Source: Marinomonas sp. CT5
GTDB taxonomy: Bacteria > Pseudomonadota > Gammaproteobacteria > Pseudomonadales > Marinomonadaceae
Assembly: GCF_018336975.1 (NCBI RefSeq)
Contig: NZ_CP025572.1
Coordinates: 2,096,595 to 2,160,594, forward strand
DNA length: 64,000 bases
Direction of reading: 5' to 3'
Made by a program: the position numbers and the translations under genes. The notes beneath the pieces are model-generated. The model was not told where the DNA came from, ran no database searches, and saw only the letters and a program-made list of their open reading frames with translations. Of this stretch, positions 45,286 through 52,974 are shown piece by piece. The first letter of the stretch is position 1. Each line of letters opens with the position of its first letter.

Positions 45286-46164
45286 ATGAAGCAAATTAGT
45301 ACTCAGCGCCACCAATTAGCAGAGGGACCATTTTGGAGCCAGTCTGAACAAGCTCTGTATTGGGTCGATATTCCCGCTTGCAAAGTTTGGCGCTGGCATC
45401 AAGAGTCCAATGAATATCAGCATTGGACTCTACCGAAAAAAGTATCGGCGGTGTTCACCACGCAAAGCGATCGTTTGCTGGTGGCCTTGGCGGATTCCGT
45501 CGCGTATTTGGATAAAGCGACAGGCGAATTAGAGCATTTGTGCGACCTAGATACGGATATTCCGGGTAATCGCAGTAACGATGCTAAATGCGATCCCAAC
45601 GGTGTGCTTTGGTTGGGAACAATGGACGATGCGGAAGAAAACACATCTGGTCGACTATGGAAAATTACCCCAGAAGGTAAAAGAACACTCATGCTGGAAG
45701 GAATTGGCATTTCCAATACCTTGGCGTGGGACGAATCTCGCGGTCGCTTCTATTTTGGTGATACGACAACAGGTAAAGTGCATGCGTTTCCCTATCCAGA
45801 ATTCTATGACGTACGCAGCCAATCACCTTTTTTTGAAGTGAAAGAGGGGGTTGGAGCGGACGGTTCTTGCATTGATTCTGCTGGTTGTCTATGGAATGCC
45901 AACTGGGATGGTGCGCGTATTGTGCGATACAGCCCTGAAGGTGAAGTGCTGCAAACCATTGAGCTGCCTTTTTCAAAACCGACTAGTTGTGTGTTTGGTG
46001 GGCCTGCTGGCAATACATTGTTTATCACATCGGCCAGTGTGGCGACCAGCGAAGAAGCGTTAGCAGAACAGCCGCTTGCTGGCCATGTTATCGCTATTGA
46101 TTTGAAGGACGCACTGGGTCTTGATGTCACTGGCGAGCCAAGTCAGCCGTTTTCTGGAGCATAA
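45286..46164 (+). CDS. SMP-30/gluconolactonase-family lactonase
   Basis: A 292-residue six-bladed propeller of the SMP-30/gluconolactonase family. LAEGPFWSQSEQALYWVDI near the start supplies the metal-binding Glu, NDAKCDPNGVLWLGTMD carries the conserved N-D pair and GTMD motif, and GVGADGSCIDSAGCLWNANW the last metal Asp region. There is no signal peptide. Hydrolysis of galactono-lactone to galactonate is the role that fits the operon. The start at 45286 has AGGAGA nine bases upstream; a longer frame overlapping dgoA lacks such a site. Confidence 0.88.
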   Translation: MKQISTQRHQLAEGPFWSQSEQALYWVDIPACKVWRWHQESNEYQHWTLPKKVSAVFTTQSDRLLVALADSVAYLDKATGELEHLCDLDTDIPGNRSNDAKCDPNGVLWLGTMDDAEENTSGRLWKITPEGKRTLMLEGIGISNTLAWDESRGRFYFGDTTTGKVHAFPYPEFYDVRSQSPFFEVKEGVGADGSCIDSAGCLWNANWDGARIVRYSPEGEVLQTIELPFSKPTSCVFGGPAGNTLFITSASVATSEEALAEQPLAGHVIAIDLKDALGLDVTGEPSQPFSGA

Positions 46165-46166
46165 AA

Positions 46167-48140
46167 ATGAAATTAGGTGTGTGTTATTACCCTGAGCATT
46201 GGCCAAAAAGTCGCTGGCAAGAAGACGCTCAACAGATGCAGAAAATCGGTATTGAATATGTGCGTATTGGCGAATTCAGTTGGAGTACGATTGAGCCCAC
46301 GCCCGGTGAACTGCATTGGGAATGGTTGGATGAATCATTAGATATTCTGCATTCCCATGGTTTAAAAGTGATTTTAGGAACGCCCACGGCGACACCGCCA
46401 AAGTGGTTGGTGGACCGCAATCCTTCTATGTTGGCAAAAGATGAGCAGGGCCGTGTCCGTCATTTTGGTTCTCGCAGGCATTACACTTTTGCGAGCCTTG
46501 AGTATCGTGAAGAATGTCGTCGTATCGTTACTTTGATGGCGGAGCGTTATGGTCAACATCCTGCGGTGGCTTCTTGGCAAACCGATAATGAATTTGGTTG
46601 TCATGATACGATTTTGAGTTATGCGGAAGCGGATCTGGCGGCTTTTCGGCTATGGCTAGCGGCAAAATACGGTACGGTCGACGCCTTGAATAAGGCGTGG
46701 GGCAATGTGTTTTGGAGCATGGATTATCGCTCCTTTGATGAAATTGAACTGCCGAATTTAACCGTTACGGAAGCCAACCCTTCCCATCGTCTCGATTTCC
46801 AACGCTGCTGTTCAGATCAAGTGGTGGCTTTTAATAAGTTACAGGTCGATATACTGCGTGAATATTCCGCTGGTCGTGATTTAGTCCATAACTACATGGG
46901 ATTTTTCACCGCGTTTGATCATCATAAAGTGGGTCAAGATCTGGATGTGGCGAGTTGGGATACCTATCCCTTGGGCTTTCTTGATCAAGAAGCGATCTAT
47001 ACCGAAGAAGAAAAACACCAATATTTGCGGGTGGGGCATCCTGATTTCGGCGCTTTCCATCATGATTTATATCGTGGCTGTGGCAAAGGGCGTTTATGGA
47101 TCATGGAACAGCAACCAGGGCCTGTGAATTGGGCGCCGCATAATCCGACACCTGCTGATGGCGCCGTGCGTTTATGGACATGGGAAGCGTTTTCTCATGG
47201 TGCAGAACTGGTTTCTTACTTCCGTTGGCGTCAGGCACCATTTGGCCAAGAGCAAATGCATGCGGGTCTATTGCGCCCCGATGCTCAAGAAGCGGAAGCG
47301 GCTAAAGAAGCCGCGCAGGTTGCTAACGAAGTAAAACAATTGGCGCAATCGCTTGGTTTGGATGCTGAAGAGCTGGTGTCATTACCAAGTGCCGGAAAAG
47401 TGGCATTGATGTTTGATTATGATGCCTGTTGGTCGCTGGATATTCAGCCGCAATCCCGAGCCTATCGTTATCTATTTTGGTCTTATCGTGTATATGAAGC
47501 CTTGCGCGAGCTGGGGTTGTCGGTCGACATCATTCCAAGTGATGCTTCTTTAGATATGTATGAACTCTTGGTGCTGCCTGCTCAAGCTCATATTACGTCT
47601 GAATTGCAAGAAAAGCTCAACGCTTACGAAGGTGTCTTGTTAGCAGGACCACGAACCGGCAGCAAAACCGATACTTATCAAATCCCTGAAAATCTTGCTC
47701 CTGGCCCATTAGCAAACTTGCTTCCTTTAACGGTTGAGCGGGTAGATGCTTTGCCTGAGCATACTCAGCTGGCTGTTTCTGGAAAATGGGGGACAGGTAA
47801 GTTGAAGCATTGGCATGAACAGATCAAAACAAATTTGCCATGTGTATTAAAAGACGATGCTGGCAACCCCGTGTTAATGGGGGCTGATCGACATTTTTAC
47901 CTTGCTTCTTGTTTGGATAATAACTTGTTGAAACTCAGTTTGGCGAAGCTCGCAGAGAAGGCTTCTTTGCCCACTTATTACTTACCAAAAGGTGTTCGAA
48001 TTCGTGAACGTGGCAATGTGATCTTTGTTTTTAACTATGCTTCTCAGTCGGTTGTTTTTGAGCCGGAGAATGCCGAGTTATTACTGGGTAGTAAAACACT
48101 AGGAAGTGCTTGCGTAGCGATTTGGAAGAAAAATAAATAA
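46167..48140 (+). CDS. GH42 beta-galactosidase
   Basis: A 657-residue glycoside hydrolase family 42 enzyme. The N-terminus LGVCYYPEHWPKSRW and GTPTATPPKWLVDRNPSML are classic GH42. The acid/base is E142 in SWQTDNEFGCHD and the nucleophile E314 in LWIMEQQPGPVNWAP. The trimerisation domain and C-terminal domain follow. No signal peptide is present, so beta-galactosides must be imported first. It ends the enzyme block of the operon. The gap to the binding-protein gene contains a separate promoter with two operator copies. Confidence 0.93.
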   Translation: MKLGVCYYPEHWPKSRWQEDAQQMQKIGIEYVRIGEFSWSTIEPTPGELHWEWLDESLDILHSHGLKVILGTPTATPPKWLVDRNPSMLAKDEQGRVRHFGSRRHYTFASLEYREECRRIVTLMAERYGQHPAVASWQTDNEFGCHDTILSYAEADLAAFRLWLAAKYGTVDALNKAWGNVFWSMDYRSFDEIELPNLTVTEANPSHRLDFQRCCSDQVVAFNKLQVDILREYSAGRDLVHNYMGFFTAFDHHKVGQDLDVASWDTYPLGFLDQEAIYTEEEKHQYLRVGHPDFGAFHHDLYRGCGKGRLWIMEQQPGPVNWAPHNPTPADGAVRLWTWEAFSHGAELVSYFRWRQAPFGQEQMHAGLLRPDAQEAEAAKEAAQVANEVKQLAQSLGLDAEELVSLPSAGKVALMFDYDACWSLDIQPQSRAYRYLFWSYRVYEALRELGLSVDIIPSDASLDMYELLVLPAQAHITSELQEKLNAYEGVLLAGPRTGSKTDTYQIPENLAPGPLANLLPLTVERVDALPEHTQLAVSGKWGTGKLKHWHEQIKTNLPCVLKDDAGNPVLMGADRHFYLASCLDNNLLKLSLAKLAEKASLPTYYLPKGVRIRERGNVIFVFNYASQSVVFEPENAELLLGSKTLGSACVAIWKKNK

Positions 48141-48156
48141 TAGCAAAAATATAAAG

Positions 48157-48171
48157 TGGAACTTGGTTTCG
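48157..48171 (+). promoter_or_regulatory. Second copy of the IclR-type operator
   Basis: TGGAACTTGGTTTCG keeps the pattern TGRAACTYKRTTYC found in the divergent iclR region; the right arm is imperfect at one base and at the last position. It lies just upstream of the -35 of the binding-protein promoter. Confidence 0.55.
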
Positions 48172-48175
48172 TTTG

Positions 48176-48204
48176 TTGATTTTTTGATCTTTTTGATTAA
48201 TACT
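48176..48204 (+). promoter_or_regulatory. Internal promoter before the sugar-binding protein gene
   Basis: TTGATT (48176-48181) and AATACT (48199-48204) are separated by 17 bases, 46 bases before the start codon of the binding protein. An extra promoter at this position would raise binding-protein output relative to the permeases. Confidence 0.5.
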
Positions 48205-48218
48205 GAAACTCGGTTCCA
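48204..48218 (+). promoter_or_regulatory. Third copy of the IclR-type operator
   Basis: TGAAACTCGGTTCCA overlaps the last base of the -10 and the expected transcription start. It is 47 bases downstream of the second copy. Together the two sites bracket the promoter. Confidence 0.58.
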
Positions 48219-48249
48219 ATTAATAAAAAGAAAAAGAGGGCTTAGATTA

Positions 48250-49476
48250 ATGAAAAAAATACAATCCTTATTGGTAGGAGCAATGGCGCTAGGCGCTGTT
48301 TCTATCGCTAATGCTGGCACCTTGGTGATCAACTCAGATCAGGCTGACCCAGCACCTAAAAAAGCGTTTGCTGAAATCGTACAGAAGTTTGAAAGTGAAA
48401 ACCCAGATGTAACTGTTAAGTATAATTTGTACGACAAAGAAGGGTATAAAACCGCGATTCGTAATTGGTTATCAACAACACCACCTGATATCGTTTTTTG
48501 GTACGCGGGTAATCGCATGAAAACATTTGTTGATCGCGGCTTATTTGAAGACGTGAGCGACATTTGGAAAAAGCAAAACCTCAAAACGAATATGCCATCA
48601 GCCACGGCTGCTATGACGGTAAAAGGTAAACAATGGGGTGTTCCTTATACTTACTATCAGTGGGGCGTTTACTACCGCAAAGATATCTTTGATAAGTTAG
48701 GTTTGTCTGAGCCAAAAACTTGGGATGAGTTTTTAGCGGTAAACGCAAAGCTAAAAGCTAATGATATTACACCGATTACTATTGGTACTAAGTACCTTTG
48801 GACCGCAGCGGGATGGTTTGATTATCTAAACATGCGTACTAACGGCCTGGATTTTCACATTGATTTGATGGATGGCAAAATTCCTTATACTGATCCGCGT
48901 GTTCGTAAGACCTTTGAACATTGGAAAGAGCTGGTGGATAAAGGTTACTTCTTAAAAAATCATGCTTCTTATTCTTGGCAAGAAGCACAGCCATTCATGT
49001 ATAACGGTAAGGCGGCCATGTACCTAATTGGTAACTTTATTGTGCCAAACTTCCCGAAAGAGCTTGATGGAAAAATGGGCTTTTTCCAATTTCCACAAAT
49101 AAACAGCAAAGTGGGTATGGCGGAGGACGCACCAATGGATACAGTGCATATTCCTTCTAAAGCTTCCAATAAAAAAGATGCGCGTAAGTTCTTAGAATTT
49201 ATGGCGCGTCCAGATAATCAAACTCTTGTGAACGCTGCATTGTTGCAAATTCCACCTCATAAGAAAGCCAGTGCGCCAGATGACTATTTCTTAAACAAAG
49301 GTGTGGAAATGCTAAATAATGCCTCGGGTACGGCGCAATTCTATGATCGTGATACGGATCCAAGCATGGCTCAAGAAGGTATGAAAGGTTTCCAAGAGTT
49401 TATGGTAAAACCAGAACGCTTAGATGCCATCCTAAAACGTTTGGAAGGTGTGAGAAAACGCGTTTTCAAAAAGTAA
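48250..49476 (+). CDS. Extracellular sugar-binding protein of the galactoside ABC importer
   Basis: A 408-residue family 1 solute-binding protein (MalE/UgpB type) with a signal peptide (MKKIQSLLVGAMALGAVSIANA). LVINSDQADPAPKKAFAEIVQKFESENPDVTVKYN is followed by the usual PYTYYQWGVYYRKDIFDKLGL hinge region. There is no lipobox, so it is a free periplasmic protein. AGAGGG at 48235-48240 decides the start; a longer frame from 48163 would run through the promoter and operator. It is the last gene of the locus, far from its permeases, and is followed by a terminator. Confidence 0.9.
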   Translation: MKKIQSLLVGAMALGAVSIANAGTLVINSDQADPAPKKAFAEIVQKFESENPDVTVKYNLYDKEGYKTAIRNWLSTTPPDIVFWYAGNRMKTFVDRGLFEDVSDIWKKQNLKTNMPSATAAMTVKGKQWGVPYTYYQWGVYYRKDIFDKLGLSEPKTWDEFLAVNAKLKANDITPITIGTKYLWTAAGWFDYLNMRTNGLDFHIDLMDGKIPYTDPRVRKTFEHWKELVDKGYFLKNHASYSWQEAQPFMYNGKAAMYLIGNFIVPNFPKELDGKMGFFQFPQINSKVGMAEDAPMDTVHIPSKASNKKDARKFLEFMARPDNQTLVNAALLQIPPHKKASAPDDYFLNKGVEMLNNASGTAQFYDRDTDPSMAQEGMKGFQEFMVKPERLDAILKRLEGVRKRVFKK

Positions 49477-49529
49477 TGTGAGTTTCTGCTGATATTTAAT
49501 GCTTGAAAGATGGTCAAATACCGCTTTCG

Positions 49530-49566
49530 AAAACCAGTCCAATTTTTTTGGACTGGTTTTTTTTGG
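49530..49566 (+). terminator. Terminator of the galactoside operon
   Basis: AAAACCAGTCC (49530-49540) pairs with GGACTGGTTTT (49550-49560), followed by six more T. The 11-bp stem closes a 9-base loop. Confidence 0.92.
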
Positions 49567-49661
49567 TCTATATATCAATAAGGTACGTTATAAATCTCAA
49601 TTTATTGTACAAAAAATACACGGAGATGAAAATTGTTCTCAAATGATTGTTAGAATCAATT

Positions 49662-49684
49662 AATATGTTATATCATAACTTTTT
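49662..49684 (+). promoter_or_regulatory. Putative Zur box overlapping the promoter of the peptide/metal-type importer
   Basis: The core GTTATATCATAAC (49667-49679) differs at one defined position from the gammaproteobacterial Zur core GTTATANTATAAC, and with flanks AT on the left about 17 of 22 defined positions of the long consensus match. A -35 TTGTTA (49647-49652) and -10 TATCAT (49671-49676) place the dyad over the -10. The start codon lies 28 bases downstream. The match is to a consensus I remember; the region is A+T-rich, so a weight-matrix score is needed. Confidence 0.5.
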
Positions 49685-49706
49685 TGTTGTTATGGATAAT
49701 ATGAAT

Positions 49707-51263
49707 ATGAGAATAGTACCTTTTTTTAAGCGAATGCTTTTTTTCGCCTTGGTGTTGAGTGGGGCATTGGCTTTGACTGCCTGTTCGGGCCCGACGTCAT
49801 CAAATACCGTTTCAATCAGTGGGCCATTTGAATTTACCAGTTTAGCACCGTCCAAAAATGGCTTTGTTTTTAGCCGAATGCAGATATTAGAGACCCTGTT
49901 AGATGTCGATGATGATGGTGTACTTGTTCCGGCTTTGGCTGAAGATTGGCATATTAGTGAGGATGCGAAAGTTTGGACGTTTAATTTACGTGACAAGGTG
50001 CATTTTCACGATGGCGCTTTGATGGATGCAGATGCGGTTGTAAACAGCCTGATGATTGCTAAATCTAAGCACGGAGCATTACGTAAAGCACCAATCGAAA
50101 AAATCTTTGCTAAAGACGATCACACTGTCATTGTTACTTTGACTCGTCCATTTACGCCATTGGGTGCCGTTTTAGCGAATTACGCGAATGGTATTTTATC
50201 GCCAGCGGCTTATGACGATAAAGGAGAAGTGACTGAGCTGTCAGCCACAGGGCCTTATAAGGTATTCCAATTTGCACCACCACATAAATTAGTGGTTGAG
50301 CGATTTGATGATTACTGGGGCAAGAAAGCCAGTATCCAGTATGCCAGCTATTTAACCGGTCATCGTGCAGAAAGCCGAGTGTTGCAAGCGAAAAGTGGTC
50401 AAGTCGATATTGTATTTGGCTTGGACCCAGCCAGTTTACCGTCCCTTGAAAAAGTGGATGTTCTCACTGTGCATTCCAACCCAATTCCTAGAACCATTGT
50501 TTTGAAGTTAAACAGCGGTCATCGTTTTTTAGACGATGTGCGAGCACGTAAAGCACTGAGTTTAGCCATTGATAGAAAAGGCATTGCTAAAGGTGTTTTG
50601 CATATTCCTGGCTCTGAAGCCGAGCAAATTTTACCAGCGTCGATGACGAACTGGTATTTAGATAACGTTACTGATGAAACGGAAGCCACAGCGGGAACAC
50701 CTGAGTCACTACTGACTGAATTGGGTTGGAAGAAAAACGCACAAGGCAAGTTAGAAAAAGATGGCGAGTTGTTTGAGTTAACACTGATTACTTATGCGGA
50801 TCGACCTGAGCTGACAACGGTTGCCACCGCAATTCAAGCACAGTGGAACAAGATTGGTGTTAAGACCAACGTAGAAGTGACCAATTCCAGTGCGATTCCT
50901 ATGGGGCATCAGGATGGATCATTGGAAGCCGCTTTGATGGCGAGAAACTATGGTTTTATTGCTGATCCGCTGGGTGTGATGTTGTCCGACTACGGCTCTG
51001 ATGGCGGTGGTGATTGGGGCGCAATGAATTGGAACAATAAAGAATTAAGCGCTGATTTATTAGCCCTAGAGCAAACCTCTGATCCAGTAAAGTACAAAGA
51101 ACTTGCTCAGCGTAGTGCTCAAATAATTTATAACGAGCGTCCTGTCATTCCTGTGTCATCTTATGTGCAGCAAACGGCCGTAAATAAGCGAATTAAAGGT
51201 TTCCGCTTTGACCCATTTGAACGCAGTTATTTCTTGAATGAAATGGAGTTCGTAAATCCATGA
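49707..51263 (+). CDS. Family 5 solute-binding lipoprotein (DppA/NikA type)
   Basis: A 518-residue substrate-binding lipoprotein. The signal peptide ends in a lipobox, ALTACSG. The mature part follows SBP family 5 (peptide/nickel): PALAEDWHISEDAKVWTFNLRDKVHFHDG, then TGPYKVFQF and the late RSAQIIYNERPVIPV region. Alternative ATGs at 49692 and 49701 exist; 49707 leaves a GGA about ten bases upstream and a compact basic n-region. It is the first gene of a four-gene importer with ATGA overlaps throughout. The ligand is not readable from the sequence, but the Zur-like box suggests zinc bound to a carrier such as an opine-type metallophore or peptide. Confidence 0.87.
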   Translation: MRIVPFFKRMLFFALVLSGALALTACSGPTSSNTVSISGPFEFTSLAPSKNGFVFSRMQILETLLDVDDDGVLVPALAEDWHISEDAKVWTFNLRDKVHFHDGALMDADAVVNSLMIAKSKHGALRKAPIEKIFAKDDHTVIVTLTRPFTPLGAVLANYANGILSPAAYDDKGEVTELSATGPYKVFQFAPPHKLVVERFDDYWGKKASIQYASYLTGHRAESRVLQAKSGQVDIVFGLDPASLPSLEKVDVLTVHSNPIPRTIVLKLNSGHRFLDDVRARKALSLAIDRKGIAKGVLHIPGSEAEQILPASMTNWYLDNVTDETEATAGTPESLLTELGWKKNAQGKLEKDGELFELTLITYADRPELTTVATAIQAQWNKIGVKTNVEVTNSSAIPMGHQDGSLEAALMARNYGFIADPLGVMLSDYGSDGGGDWGAMNWNNKELSADLLALEQTSDPVKYKELAQRSAQIIYNERPVIPVSSYVQQTAVNKRIKGFRFDPFERSYFLNEMEFVNP

Positions 51264-52195
51264 AGGTAATGCTTTTTAAAAGATTGCTGCAGTTGATTAC
51301 GGTGATCTGGGGCGTTGGAACGCTGACCTTTATTTTGATGCGATCCTTGCCGGGCGACATGGCTTATCGAATCGCGGCCAGTCGGTATGGTCAAGATAAT
51401 GTGGATTCTCAGGCGGCCGCTCTTGTCCGTGAAGAGCTGAAATTGGACCAAAGTGCATTGACAGCATACTGGCATTGGTTAACGGATCTTATGCAGTTGA
51501 AGCTAGGCGACTCTTTAGTGAGTGGTCTGCCTGTTATGGACTCGATTCAGCACATGCTAGGGCATTCCTTGCTGCTAGCTTTTGCGGGATTGTTTGTGTC
51601 TATTTTGATTTCAGTACCATTAGGTTTATTGAGTGCGTGGCGAGGTAACCCTTTAGATTCTGTCTTGATGGGGTTGTCTAGCATGATTCGAGCAATGCCT
51701 GTTTTCGTGTTGGGTGTGTTGTTTGTTTTGCTGTTTGCATTGCATTTAAACTGGTTTCCTGTCGCTGGGTTTGGTTCGCCTGCGTATTTGGTGTTGCCCG
51801 CAATTACGTTGGCATTGAGTTTGGCGGCGATCTCTAATCGAGTCGTAAGAGATTCCGCTAAGACAACGTTTCAATCGGCGTTTTATCAGTTTTCACAGGT
51901 GAAAGGGTTGTCGTTGTGGCAAACCTTTCGTCGTCATGGTGCGCGCAATATTGCCTTGCCAGTGGTGGCGTTTTTTGGCATCCAGCTGGTGAGTATGATT
52001 GAAGGGATTGTGATGATTGAGTCGCTATTTTCTTGGCCTGGAATTGGCCATGGTTTAGCGCATGCGATTTTTGCTCGTGATATTCCGGTGATTCAAGGCT
52101 CTGCTTTGATGATGGGAATATTGTTTGTTTTGCTCAATACCTTGGTGGATATCATCTGCCTATGGATTGATCCAAGAGGAGTGAAAAATCAATGA
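51260..52195 (+). CDS. ABC permease, DppB/NikB type
   Basis: A 311-residue permease with six predicted membrane helices. The first helix and loop read WGVGTLTFILMRSLPGDMAYRIA, as in DppB/NikB. The ATPase-contact region is VKGLSLWQTFRRHGARNIALPVVAF, followed by EGIVMIESLFSWPGIGHGL, a strong DppB/OppB signature. The ATG overlaps the stop of the binding-protein gene and its own stop overlaps the next permease (ATGA at both ends), so the complex is made from one coupled message. Confidence 0.9.
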   Translation: MKVMLFKRLLQLITVIWGVGTLTFILMRSLPGDMAYRIAASRYGQDNVDSQAAALVREELKLDQSALTAYWHWLTDLMQLKLGDSLVSGLPVMDSIQHMLGHSLLLAFAGLFVSILISVPLGLLSAWRGNPLDSVLMGLSSMIRAMPVFVLGVLFVLLFALHLNWFPVAGFGSPAYLVLPAITLALSLAAISNRVVRDSAKTTFQSAFYQFSQVKGLSLWQTFRRHGARNIALPVVAFFGIQLVSMIEGIVMIESLFSWPGIGHGLAHAIFARDIPVIQGSALMMGILFVLLNTLVDIICLWIDPRGVKNQ

Positions 52196-52974
52196 AAATG
52201 AGATCTTCACAATGGCTTGGTTTCGGTATTTTACTGAGTCTTTTGGCGTTTTCTGTCTTGGGTGTTTCTTTGTCACCGTACAGTATGTCAGAACAAAACT
52301 TAAATGCGATTATGGAGGCGCCGTCGGCGGCTCATTGGCTTGGTACAGACCAGTATGGTCGTAGCATGTTGACACGTATGGCTCATGCCGTCGGCTTGTC
52401 TTTTGCGCTCAGTGTGATGTGTATGCTGACCTCATCCATAGTAGGGACGGCATTCGGAGTTTGGGCCGCTTGGGGTGGTAAAAAAGTCGATTCTGTCTTG
52501 GGTGTGGTGGTGAATATTTTACTCGCTCTACCTGGCTTGGTTGTTGTCTTGCTATTTGCTGCCATTGTTCCCGGGTCTTTCTTGATGTTGTACTTGGCGA
52601 TTTCGTTGGTGCAATGGGTGGAATATTTCCGTGTTGTGCGTGCCATAACACAAGGGGTTATTCAGAGCCCAGCTAGACAATCATCAGCGATGATGGGCTT
52701 TGGTCGTTGGTATCAGTTTAAACGTCACATCTGGCCTGCAATATCACCTTCCGTTTTTACCTTGGCTGCTTTTGGCGGTGCAAGCGCCATCTTAACCATG
52801 GCGTCATTAGGTTTTGTTTATGTTGGCATACAGCCGCCATTGGCTGAGTTGGGTTTGATGACGGTTGAGTTATTCCCGTATTACAGTGATGCGCCTTGGC
52901 TATTAGCACAACCTTTAGTGGTGATTGCTTTGATGGTGTTTGCATTTCATTTATTGGCGGGGAAACGAGCATGA
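52192..52974 (+). CDS. ABC permease, DppC/NikC type
   Basis: A 260-residue partner permease. HWLGTDQYGRSMLTRMAHA is the DppC/NikC signature near the N-terminus, FGRWYQFKRHIWPAISPSVFTLAAF the ATPase-contact loop, and ILTMASLGFVYVGIQPPLAELGLM the conserved late segment. Five or six membrane helices are predicted, ending in a short basic tail. Both ends overlap neighbouring genes by four bases. Confidence 0.9.
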   Translation: MKMRSSQWLGFGILLSLLAFSVLGVSLSPYSMSEQNLNAIMEAPSAAHWLGTDQYGRSMLTRMAHAVGLSFALSVMCMLTSSIVGTAFGVWAAWGGKKVDSVLGVVVNILLALPGLVVVLLFAAIVPGSFLMLYLAISLVQWVEYFRVVRAITQGVIQSPARQSSAMMGFGRWYQFKRHIWPAISPSVFTLAAFGGASAILTMASLGFVYVGIQPPLAELGLMTVELFPYYSDAPWLLAQPLVVIALMVFAFHLLAGKRA

